DNA from: Thermoplasmatota archaeon
Lineage (GTDB): Archaea > Thermoplasmatota > JAQUQK01
NCBI GenBank assembly: GCA_028716125.1
Contig: JAQUQK010000024.1
Span: 1-14,386 of the forward strand
Direction: 5' to 3'
Length of the DNA stretch: 14,386 bases
Shown: positions 7,147 through 13,834 of the stretch, piece by piece
Layout: each line of letters starts with the position of its first letter
Position numbering within the stretch: the first letter of the stretch is position 1
Translations under genes and position numbers: made by a program
Notes under the pieces: generated by a model
What the model was told of the DNA's origin: nothing
The model's input: the letters and a program-made list of their open reading frames with translations, nothing else
Database searches by the model: none

Positions 7147-7160
7147 TTTTTTAATGTATT
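7147..7160 (+). terminator. T-rich terminator after IPK
   Basis: TTTTTTAATGTATTT begins right after the stop codon and is a typical T-rich archaeal termination signal. A small inverted repeat, GCGG-CAAG-CCGC (7177-7188), follows shortly after and may help. Confidence 0.45.
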
Positions 7161-7238
7161 TCACGCCCAAACTTTTGCGGCAAGCCGCCAGCACCAAACG
7201 AAATTCGCATCAGCAAAAAACAATCCAAAAATCCCGTT

Positions 7239-7321
7239 GTATGGAAGGTCCACGCTGGCCTCACTAGGAGGGGATGGGATGCACTCATAAAAGAACGAGT
7301 GCCAGGCGACCTTCCACTTAC
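7239..7321 (+). ncRNA. Unrecognised structured RNA candidate with a three-way junction
   Basis: The sequence folds without any forced pair. P1 pairs TGGAAGGTC (7242-7250) with GACCTTCCA (7308-7316), 9 bp. CTGG (7255-7258) pairs with CCAG (7302-7305). P2 pairs CCTC (7259-7262) with GAGG (7268-7271), loop ACTAG. P3 pairs CACTC (7282-7286) with GAGTG (7297-7301), loop ATAAAAGAAC. The last three stems meet in a three-way junction whose only long joining strand is the purine-rich GGATGGGATG (7272-7281). No open reading frame crosses it convincingly. I do not recognise it as tRNA, 5S, SRP, RNase P, a C/D or H/ACA guide, or a riboswitch class I know. The strand is not settled, since all pairs are Watson-Crick. 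The gyrB TATA tract lies downstream of it, so it is probably not part of the gyrB leader. A weak A-rich box (GCAAAAAACAAT, 7213-7224) could drive it. A DNA-level inverted repeat is the alternative. Confidence 0.45.
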
Positions 7322-7365
7322 CTGTAATAATTAGAAGTTAATAAATGTTTCCGAACGGCATCCTT

Positions 7366-7375
7366 ATTTGCAAAT
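7366..7375. promoter_or_regulatory. Palindrome upstream of the gyrB promoter
   Basis: ATTTGCAAAT is a perfect 10-base palindrome, overlapped by ATGCAT (7374-7379), about 35 bases before the A/T promoter tract. It could be a regulator site; no matching second copy was noticed nearby. Weak call. Confidence 0.25.
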
Positions 7376-7410
7376 GCATATGAAATTCCACGCGGAAAGG
7401 TGCTTTTCCT

Positions 7411-7436
7411 ATATAATTATATAATAATAATATATA
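7411..7436 (+). promoter_or_regulatory. A/T-only promoter tract for gyrB-gyrA
   Basis: Twenty-six consecutive A/T bases (starting ATATAATTATAT and ending ATATATA) offer several overlapping TATA boxes. Depending on which is used, transcription would start between about 7440 and 7463. Just after the tract CAGGT (7437-7441) can pair with ACCTG (7449-7453). The tract should melt easily, so promoter activity could depend on supercoiling, which would be apt for gyrase; that is inference. Confidence 0.55.
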
Positions 7437-7513
7437 CAGGTGAAAGGGACCTGCAAGGCATAGTAATGTGGTTTGTATGGCTTTGTAAGGCGGGATGCAT
7501 GAGGGTTGAGATT

Positions 7514-9496
7514 ATGGTTGAAAATATGTCTGATAATTCAAACGCTGGAAGCGCAATTCCGGCAAACAACGGTTCCGGATCGGGCGACTACGACGCATCC
7601 AAAATCCAGGTCATGGAAGGCCTTGAGGCCGTGCGGAAGCGCCCCGGAATGTACATCGGCGACACGCACAGCACCGGCCTGCACCATCTTGTTTACGAAA
7701 TCGTGGACAATTCCATTGACGAGGCTCTGGCGGGATACTGCGATGAGATAAACGTCAAAATCCACAGCGACGGCAGCGTTTCCGTCGTAGACAATGGCCG
7801 TGGAATCCCTGTCGACATCCATCCTAAATACAACAAGCCGGCGCTCGAAATAGTGATGACCATCCTACACGCGGGCGGAAAGTTCGACGCCAATTCATAC
7901 AAGGTTTCGGGCGGACTGCATGGCGTTGGAATGCATGTGGTAAATGCGCTTTCGGAGCGCCTTGATGTGAGGGTAAAGCGCGGCGGAAAGACTTATTTCC
8001 AGCACTATGAAATCGGGAAGCCGAAAACCTCGCTTTCAATTGTCGAGGAAAACGTCCAAGGCACAGGCACGGCAATCCACTTCATGCCAGATAAGACAAT
8101 TTTCGAGACTACTGTTTATGATTACGACATTCTGGCTGCACGCCTGCGCGACCTTTCATACCTTAATAGAGGTGTGAAGATCATCCTTTCCGACGAGAGG
8201 CAAAGTGCCCTTGACGCCGAAGGCAAGCCAAAGCAGGACGTTTTCCAATCATCCGGCGGAATTTCAGAATTCGTCGCATACATAAACAAGAATAAGACTG
8301 CGTTCCATCCAGTTATCTCGTTCTTCGGGAAGTCCGAAGGCGTGAAAGTGCCAGTGGAAGTTGAAATCGCCATGCAGTACACCACCGAATACAGCGAAAA
8401 CATACTTACTTTTGTAAACAACATCAACACCCGTGAGGGCGGAACTCACCTTGTGGGGCTTAAGGCGGCACTCACGCGCACCATAAATGACTACGCAAAA
8501 AAGAACAACATGCTCAAAGGCGAGGATGCTCTGCAGGGCGACGACGTGCGCGAAGGCCTCACAGCGATAATGACAGTCAAGATGCACGAGCCGCAGTTCG
8601 AAGGCCAGACGAAGATGAAGCTTGGCAACTCCGAAGTAAAGGGGATAGTGGAAGCACTTACGAACGAAAAGCTAGGGCAGTATTTTGAGGAGCACCCGCT
8701 GGAAGCAAAGAACATCATCCAGAAGTCGGTTCAGGCATTCTATGCAAGGGAAGCGGCAAGAAAGGCGCGTGAACTCGCAAGGCGCAAGACCGTATTCGGC
8801 TCAGGCGGGCTTCCGGGCAAACTTGCAGACTGCTCCAACAGCGAACCGTCAAAATGTGAAATATACATAGTCGAAGGAGACTCTGCAGGCGGAAGCGCAA
8901 AGCAGGGACGAAACCGTGAATTCCAGGCAATTCTTCCACTGAGAGGCAAGATCCTGAACGTCGAAAAAGCAAGAATTGACAAGGTTTTTGAGAACGCCGA
9001 GATACAAGCACTCGCTACTGCAATAGGCACGGGAGTCGGCGAGGAATTCGACATTGCAAAAGCGAGATATCACAAGATAATAATAATGTGCGATGCTGAT
9101 GTCGATGGCGCCCATATCCGCACTTTGCTCCTGACGTTCTTCTTCAGATACATGCGCCAGCTTATAGATTCGGGCTACGTTTACATAGCACAGCCGCCGC
9201 TTTACAGAATCGCAAAGGGCAAGATTGTTCGCTACGCATACTCGGATGAGGAAAAGGACAGAATTTACAAGGAAATCGGCGGGGAAGTCTCGCGCTACAA
9301 GGGTCTTGGTGAAATGAATCCCGAACAGCTATGGGAAACCACGATGGACCCTGCAAATCGTTGCGTTTTAAAGGTCGATGTTGAAGATGCCGCGCTCGCA
9401 GACCGCCTTTTCACGATTTTGATGGGCGAGGAAGTCGAACCGCGCAAGGAGTTTATTTACGCGCACGCAAAAGAGGTGACGAACCTCGACATATAA
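7514..9496 (+). CDS. gyrB: DNA gyrase subunit B
   Basis: This 660-residue ATPase subunit of gyrase drives negative supercoiling with GyrA. The GHKL ATPase domain has the catalytic Glu62 and Asn66 in YEIVDNSIDEALAG, Asp93 in DNGRGIP and SGGLHGVG at 132-139. The transducer has Gln365-Lys367 of the QTK loop. The TOPRIM domain has EGDSAGG (454-460) and the metal-binding DAD of MCDADVDGAH (Asp527, Asp529). The C-terminus has RYKGLGEMNPEQLWETTMDP and ends in NLDI, as in bacterial GyrB. It lacks the large insert of E. coli GyrB. The start is uncertain: ATG codons at 7466, 7499, 7514 and 7526 are in frame and the frame is open further up. I prefer 7514, with GAGGG (7501-7505) before it. The first ~28 residues are a Ser/Asn/Gly-rich extension. 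The stop is ten bases before the gyrA ATG. Confidence 0.95.
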   Translation: MVENMSDNSNAGSAIPANNGSGSGDYDASKIQVMEGLEAVRKRPGMYIGDTHSTGLHHLVYEIVDNSIDEALAGYCDEINVKIHSDGSVSVVDNGRGIPVDIHPKYNKPALEIVMTILHAGGKFDANSYKVSGGLHGVGMHVVNALSERLDVRVKRGGKTYFQHYEIGKPKTSLSIVEENVQGTGTAIHFMPDKTIFETTVYDYDILAARLRDLSYLNRGVKIILSDERQSALDAEGKPKQDVFQSSGGISEFVAYINKNKTAFHPVISFFGKSEGVKVPVEVEIAMQYTTEYSENILTFVNNINTREGGTHLVGLKAALTRTINDYAKKNNMLKGEDALQGDDVREGLTAIMTVKMHEPQFEGQTKMKLGNSEVKGIVEALTNEKLGQYFEEHPLEAKNIIQKSVQAFYAREAARKARELARRKTVFGSGGLPGKLADCSNSEPSKCEIYIVEGDSAGGSAKQGRNREFQAILPLRGKILNVEKARIDKVFENAEIQALATAIGTGVGEEFDIAKARYHKIIIMCDADVDGAHIRTLLLTFFFRYMRQLIDSGYVYIAQPPLYRIAKGKIVRYAYSDEEKDRIYKEIGGEVSRYKGLGEMNPEQLWETTMDPANRCVLKVDVEDAALADRLFTILMGEEVEPRKEFIYAHAKEVTNLDI

Positions 9497-9502
9497 GGTG
9501 AT
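9496..9502 (+). promoter_or_regulatory. Shine-Dalgarno for gyrA
   Basis: AGGTGAT, overlapping the last base of the gyrB stop, precedes the ATG at 9507 by four bases. It matches the anti-Shine-Dalgarno fully and selects this start over the GTG at 9498 and the ATG at 9501, which lie inside it. Confidence 0.65.
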
Positions 9503-9506
9503 GCTC

Positions 9507-12092
9507 ATGGTTGACGATACTCAAACAAACGGAAACGGCACAACAAGCGCAACAGAGCTTCAAAACGCGTCGCGCGTCCAGATACAGCCCATAGAGACGG
9601 AGATGAAGACTTCCTACATCAATTACGCGATGTCTGTCATCGTCGGGCGCGCCCTCCCAGATGCGCGCGACGGCCTGAAGCCCGTTCACCGCAGGATTCT
9701 TTACGCAATGAGCGACATGGGGCTTACGCACGAAAAGCAGTATAAGAAGTGTGCAAGAGTGGTCGGTGAGGTTCTTGGCAAATACCACCCGCACGGCGAC
9801 ACGGCTGTTTATGACTCGCTTGTAAGGATGGCCCAGGACTTCAGCTTGCGCTACATGCTCGTCGATGGCCAGGGCAACTTCGGCTCGGTCGATGGAGACA
9901 GCGCTGCGGCAATGCGTTATACAGAATGCAAGATGGCGAAAATATCAAACGAGCTTCTTGCGGATTTGGATAAGGAAACCGTTCCATTCACAGACAATTT
10001 TGATGCAACGCTCAAGGAGCCGACAGTACTTCCGTCGAGATTTCCCAATCTTCTTGTCAATGGCTCGTCCGGTATCGCGGTAGGAATGGCAACGAACATG
10101 CCGCCGCATAACCTGAGCGAGACGATCGATGGCGCGGTTCTTCTGATAGACAAGCCCGAATCCACAATCCAGGAAATGATGCAGTGCATAAAGGGACCGG
10201 ACTTCCCGACCGGAGGAACGATTTACGGAATGCGCGGAATATATGACGCATACACCACCGGCCGCGGCTCTATAACCATACGCGCAAAAATGAGGATTGA
10301 AGAAGAGGAGCACCGCATAATCGTCGACGAAATCCCTTATGCAGTCAACAAGGCGGAGATGCTAAAGGACATCGCCGACAAGGTTAAGGAAGGAGTAATA
10401 GAAGGAATAACCGACATACGCGATGAGTCAGACCGCGATGGAATTCGCATAGTTGTCGTACTTCGCAGGGACGCGCTTGCGGACGTTGTAATGAACCAGC
10501 TTTACGCCCACAGCAATATGCAGACTCAATTTGGCATAATCAACCTGGCGCTAGTGAACAATCAGCCCAGAGTTCTTACGCTAAAAGACCTCATTGTTGA
10601 ATTCCTGAAACACCGCAAGACTGTAGTCATAAAGCGCACCGAATACGACCTCAAGGCGGCGCAGGATAGATGCCACATACTCGAAGGATTAATAATCGCT
10701 CTTGACAATCTGGATGCGGTCATAAAGACCATCCGCGAGTCAAAGTCCGTTGAGGATGCGCGCGCAGGGCTCATGGCGAAATTCGCGCTTTCCGAGATTC
10801 AGGCGAAGGCAATCCTTGACATGAAACTCCAGAAGCTCACGAACATGGAATCCCAGAGCATCAAGAACGAGCACGCTGAAATCTGCAAATTCATAGAGGA
10901 ACTGAAGATTCTGCTGGGCGATGAAAGCAGGATAATGGGAGTAATACGCGCCGAGCTTATGGCAATAAAGGACAAATATGGCGATGCCCGCAAGACAGAC
11001 ATAACTGAAGGCGGGGACATAGACATCGAGGACCTCATCCCAGTTCAAGACGTCGTAATAACAATCACGAAGGCAGGCTACATCAAGCGCACCCAGCTGA
11101 ACGAATACCGCGAGCAGAACCGCGGCGGGAAGGGAGTAATCGGCGTTGAATCGAAGGAGAACGACTTTGTAAAGGATACATTCATTACTTCGACGCACGA
11201 CTATCTGCTGTTCTTCACGAACCTCGGCAGGTGCTACTGGCTAAAGGGATACAGGATTCCGGAGGCAGGGCGCTACTCTGCAGGGCGTGCAATCATCAAC
11301 CTTCTGCCAAGATTGCAGGAAAATGAAGTTGTGAATGCGCTCATCCCGGTGAAGGAGTTCGACGAGAAACACTTCCTGGTATTCGCAACGCGCAATGGCA
11401 TAATCAAGAAGACGCCGCTTTCGGAATATTCGAACCCGCGCTCGACTGGCATTATCGCAATCAATATACGCGAGGGCGACGAGGTCGTGAACACTGCGCT
11501 TTCAAATGGCAGCCATCAGGTGATAATCGCATCGCGCGACGGCCAGGCAGTCCGCTTCGACGAGTCCGACGTGCGCGCAATAGGCAGGAACGGAATGGGC
11601 GTAAAGGCGATGACGCTTGAGGACAAGGACGAAGTGGTTTCGATGACCCTTGTGACGCCTGAAGAGGCGGAGCGCAAGCTTCTGCTGTCCATAACCGAGA
11701 ACGGCTACGGAAAGCGCACGCCAATTTCGGAATACCGCCACACGGCCAGGGGCGCGAAAGGCGTAAGGACGATAATCGTGAACGAGCGCAACGGCCCGGT
11801 GATTTCGGCGCTTGCGACCGATGAGAATGACCAGTTGATAGTCACAAGCAAATCCGGAATGATGATACGCGTGCCGATTTCCACAATACTGGAAAAGGGC
11901 AGGAGCACGATGGGCGTTAGGATAATGAGAATGGACGAGAAAGACGTAGTGGTTTCAGTCACTCGTATTCCTGCGGAAGTGGCGATGGCGCAAGCTGCAT
12001 CAAACTGTGATACTGCGAATCCATCTGCCGAAAATCCTGCGCCAGCAGAACCGCCGCAGAACGGCGAACCAAAGGCGCCTGCGCAGCAGTAA
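9507..12092 (+). CDS. gyrA: DNA gyrase subunit A
   Basis: This 861-residue subunit cuts and reseals DNA and wraps it for negative supercoiling. The breakage-reunion domain shows GRALPDARDGLKPVHRRIL (47-65), HPHGDTAVYDSLVRMAQ (94-110) and the catalytic Tyr138 in AAMRYTECKM, preceded by Arg137. At the position of E. coli Ser83 there is Thr99, and the residue matching Asp87 is also Asp, a combination common in natural gyrases. The GyrA box is QNRGGKG (537-543), one change from QRRGGKG, within the C-terminal beta-pinwheel; its presence separates gyrase from topoisomerase IV. The end is an Ala/Pro/Glu-rich tail of about 30 residues finishing AQQ. It is coupled to gyrB by a ten-base spacer and followed by a strong T-rich terminator. 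No truncation is visible. Confidence 0.96.
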   Translation: MVDDTQTNGNGTTSATELQNASRVQIQPIETEMKTSYINYAMSVIVGRALPDARDGLKPVHRRILYAMSDMGLTHEKQYKKCARVVGEVLGKYHPHGDTAVYDSLVRMAQDFSLRYMLVDGQGNFGSVDGDSAAAMRYTECKMAKISNELLADLDKETVPFTDNFDATLKEPTVLPSRFPNLLVNGSSGIAVGMATNMPPHNLSETIDGAVLLIDKPESTIQEMMQCIKGPDFPTGGTIYGMRGIYDAYTTGRGSITIRAKMRIEEEEHRIIVDEIPYAVNKAEMLKDIADKVKEGVIEGITDIRDESDRDGIRIVVVLRRDALADVVMNQLYAHSNMQTQFGIINLALVNNQPRVLTLKDLIVEFLKHRKTVVIKRTEYDLKAAQDRCHILEGLIIALDNLDAVIKTIRESKSVEDARAGLMAKFALSEIQAKAILDMKLQKLTNMESQSIKNEHAEICKFIEELKILLGDESRIMGVIRAELMAIKDKYGDARKTDITEGGDIDIEDLIPVQDVVITITKAGYIKRTQLNEYREQNRGGKGVIGVESKENDFVKDTFITSTHDYLLFFTNLGRCYWLKGYRIPEAGRYSAGRAIINLLPRLQENEVVNALIPVKEFDEKHFLVFATRNGIIKKTPLSEYSNPRSTGIIAINIREGDEVVNTALSNGSHQVIIASRDGQAVRFDESDVRAIGRNGMGVKAMTLEDKDEVVSMTLVTPEEAERKLLLSITENGYGKRTPISEYRHTARGAKGVRTIIVNERNGPVISALATDENDQLIVTSKSGMMIRVPISTILEKGRSTMGVRIMRMDEKDVVVSVTRIPAEVAMAQAASNCDTANPSAENPAPAEPPQNGEPKAPAQQ

Positions 12093-12094
12093 CC

Positions 12095-12126
12095 TTTTTT
12101 CTTCTCTTTGTTTGCTCTATTTTTTA
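12095..12126 (+). terminator. T-rich terminator after gyrA
   Basis: A pyrimidine-rich stretch with TTTTTT (12095-12100), TCTTTG repeats and a second T run (12120-12125) follows the gyrA stop. This is the clearest archaeal-style terminator in the window. Confidence 0.6.
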
Positions 12127-12131
12127 GCTAG

Positions 12132-12149
12132 CTTTATATTCTATATTTA
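12132..12149 (+). promoter_or_regulatory. TATA-box promoter for the TspO gene
   Basis: CTTTATATTCTATATTTA contains TTTATATT centred about 26 bases before the ATG at 12163. This is the exact spacing for a leaderless transcript. No Shine-Dalgarno lies in between. Confidence 0.55.
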
Positions 12150-12162
12150 CAATATTCAAATC

Positions 12163-12645
12163 ATGGACGATTCTAAAAAGAGAGACATTTTCAGGCTCGC
12201 GATAAGCATTGGAGTTTGCCTTGGCGTTGGATTGCTAGGTTCAATTTTCACGACGCCTGCAATTCCAACGTGGTTTGCAGGTCTTGAAAAGCCCGCATTC
12301 AATCCGCCGAACTGGCTATTTGCGCCAGTATGGACGGCCCTCTATGTTCTGATGGGGATTGCTTTCTTCCTTGTCTGGAAAAAGGATATGGGCAAGGATA
12401 GGAAAGCATATGCGCTTTTCGAAATCCAGCTCACCCTGAACTTTGCGTGGTCAATTGTTTTCTTCGGGATGCATTCAACTTTGGGAGGACTTGTGGCAAT
12501 ATCGCTTCTCTGGGTTGCGATCCTGCTGACGATATTGCGTTTTGCAAAAACCTCAAAGCCAGCCGCATGGCTTCTTTTCCCATATCTCTGCTGGGTGACG
12601 TTTGCGGCGATATTGAACGGCTATATTTATGCCTTGAACGCATAA
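12163..12645 (+). CDS. tspO: TspO/MBR family membrane protein
   Basis: This 160-residue protein is predicted to cross the membrane five times, as in the TspO/translocator protein family, which binds porphyrins and other hydrophobic ligands; its exact role is unsettled. Family residues visible are W37, KPAFNPPNW (43-51) followed by APVWTALYVLMG (54-65), the helix-three LNFAWSIVFFG (92-102), and, in the last helices, PYLCWVTFAAILN (140-152). Length matches the family. The start at 12163 is supported by the TATA spacing; the frame is open upstream into gyrA, but that extension is unrelated Arg/Ser-rich sequence. It sits as a single gene between terminators and promoters of gyrase and the ATPase operon, so context gives no functional hint. 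A role in stress or tetrapyrrole handling is possible. Confidence 0.9.
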   Translation: MDDSKKRDIFRLAISIGVCLGVGLLGSIFTTPAIPTWFAGLEKPAFNPPNWLFAPVWTALYVLMGIAFFLVWKKDMGKDRKAYALFEIQLTLNFAWSIVFFGMHSTLGGLVAISLLWVAILLTILRFAKTSKPAAWLLFPYLCWVTFAAILNGYIYALNA

Positions 12646-12668
12646 ACTAAATAGTGGAAATATCCGTG

Positions 12669-12681
12669 AAAATATAATAAG
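12669..12681 (+). promoter_or_regulatory. TATA-box promoter for the ATPase operon
   Basis: AAAATATAATAAG, core at 12671-12680, lies about 37 bases before the subunit K ATG. Transcription would begin near 12701, with a short leader containing GGGGCAGGG (about 12696-12704), possibly a poor ribosome site. Confidence 0.5.
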
Positions 12682-12711
12682 GCATTTCTGTATTAGGGGC
12701 AGGGCAATAAC

Positions 12712-13185
12712 ATGGACATAGGAACAACTCTTGCTATAAGCGGCGCGGGCCTGGCAGTCGGTTTGAGCTGTGTCGGCTCTGGTATCGGCGTTGGAATTGT
12801 CGGCGAAATCGCTTCAGGCGTTCTTGCAGAGGATCCAAATAAATTCGGCAAGCTTCTTGTGCTTCAGGCGATTCCCGGAACACAGGGCATATACGGCCTT
12901 CTGACTGGTTTCATAGTAATGATGAAGATAGGAATTCTTGGTGGAACAATCCAGTCGATTCCGCTTGAGACGGGGCTTGCCATAATGTTTGCATGCATTC
13001 CTGTAATGGTCGGCGAACTTTTCACCGCAATAGCGCAGGGTCGCGTTGCTGCGACAGGCGTATCGCTTGTAGCAAAGCGCGAAGAGGAAGTTGGAAAGGC
13101 AATAACGCTTGCTGCAATGGTTGAAACCTATGCAGTGCTTTCGCTGCTTGCATCGCTCATGATGCTTAACGGAATCCAGCTATAA
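12712..13185 (+). CDS. atpK: A/V-type ATPase membrane rotor subunit K
   Basis: This 157-residue protein is a double-hairpin (four-helix) proteolipid that forms the ion-carrying rotor ring of the A/V-type ATPase. The first hairpin has PGTQGIYG (55-62), the second IAQGRVAATG (107-116) and MVETYAVL (136-143) with the single ion-binding carboxylate Glu138. These align with the sodium ligands known in Enterococcus hirae NtpK: Thr57/Gln58, Gln109 and Glu138, with Tyr61 matching the supporting tyrosine. The first hairpin carries Gln rather than an acidic residue, so each four-helix subunit has one ion site. Glycine-rich helices one and three (GSGIGVGIVGE; GELFTAIAQG) are typical. It is first in an operon with subunit E 18 bases downstream. 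Subunit I, often just upstream in archaea, is not in that position here. Confidence 0.95.
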   Translation: MDIGTTLAISGAGLAVGLSCVGSGIGVGIVGEIASGVLAEDPNKFGKLLVLQAIPGTQGIYGLLTGFIVMMKIGILGGTIQSIPLETGLAIMFACIPVMVGELFTAIAQGRVAATGVSLVAKREEEVGKAITLAAMVETYAVLSLLASLMMLNGIQL

Positions 13186-13194
13186 TCTTTCATT

Positions 13195-13199
13195 GGTGA
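13195..13199 (+). promoter_or_regulatory. Shine-Dalgarno for atpE
   Basis: GGTGA, four bases before the ATG at 13204, is a good match to the 16S rRNA 3' end and fits an internal operon gene. Confidence 0.55.
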
Positions 13200-13203
13200 A
13201 AGC

Positions 13204-13824
13204 ATGGGCATCGAAATCGTCCGCGAGCGCATTCTTTCTGATGCTCGAAAGGAAGCGGGGCTGATAGTCAAGAGCGCAGAGGCAGAGGCAGCTAAAATAA
13301 TTCAAGGGGCGGAAAGCGACATTTCGAAAGAACTGGCAAATTCCGAGGCAAAGGCGCGGGCGGAAGCGGAAAAAATTTCAAACCAGATACTCTCTTCCGC
13401 AAAACTGGAAGCGCGTTTCAGAATTCTGCAGGAAAAGCGCAAAGGCATAGACGGGATTTTGGAATCAGTGCGCGATGAATTGCACTCAATGAAGCCTTTG
13501 GAAAGGGCGAGTTTCATAGAAAACACAGTTGCAGGCCTTAAAATTCCCGGCGGCAAATATGAGCTTGACTGCGCAGAGCGCGACCTCGAGCGAATCGAGA
13601 AGAAGCGCCTTGACGAAATCTCAAAAAGAATCAGCGCTGACGGCGAGGCGGTCGTCATAAAGAAAGGCAATCCAATCCAAATATCAGGAGGATTCATTCT
13701 CCGTTCCGAAAGCGCAGACTATGATTTCAGCATAGAGTCGATTCTCCGCTCAAAGCAAGGCGAAATAGAGGCGGCGATAGTAAAATCCCTTTTCGGAGAA
13801 GCGCCTAAGAAACAGCAGGAATAA
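13204..13824 (+). CDS. atpE: A/V-type ATPase subunit E (peripheral stalk)
   Basis: This 206-residue protein is the soluble stalk subunit that, with subunit H/G, holds the catalytic head against rotation. The N-terminal ~80 residues are a highly charged Ala/Glu/Lys-rich helix (AEAEAAKIIQGAESDISKEL and similar heptad-like text), expected to form the coiled coil. The C-terminal part is globular and contains the family signature GGFILRSES (about 165-173), followed by FSIESILRSKQGEIEAAIVK and the SLFG end. Length is normal. It lies between K (18 bases) and C (10 bases), the usual archaeal order K-E-C. A short Lys/Gln tail ends the protein. Confidence 0.93.
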   Translation: MGIEIVRERILSDARKEAGLIVKSAEAEAAKIIQGAESDISKELANSEAKARAEAEKISNQILSSAKLEARFRILQEKRKGIDGILESVRDELHSMKPLERASFIENTVAGLKIPGGKYELDCAERDLERIEKKRLDEISKRISADGEAVVIKKGNPIQISGGFILRSESADYDFSIESILRSKQGEIEAAIVKSLFGEAPKKQQE

Positions 13825-13834
13825 AGTGGATGGC

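Noticed and set aside
7239..7321. The structured element as a tRNA, 5S rRNA, C/D or H/ACA guide, or a fluoride or THF riboswitch.
   Set aside because: There is no T-loop or CCA-type end, no C (RTGATGA) or D (CTGA) boxes in place, no ACA at the right distance, and the joining-strand sequences do not match the riboswitch cores I know.
7239..7321. The same element as a small transposon (MITE).
   Set aside because: The arms are short, the interior has its own nested stems, and no target-site duplication is visible at the edges. Not fully excluded without a genome-wide copy count.
7400..7513. Longer GyrB N-terminus with a hydrophobic start resembling a signal sequence.
   Set aside because: It is translated from the A/T-only promoter tract, so the apparent hydrophobic stretch is a by-product of TATA boxes. 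ATG 7466 or 7499 cannot be fully excluded.
12007..12162. Longer TspO frame starting inside the end of gyrA.
   Set aside because: The extension is Arg/Ser-rich sequence from the gyrA tail and the terminator region; the TATA spacing fits the ATG at 12163.
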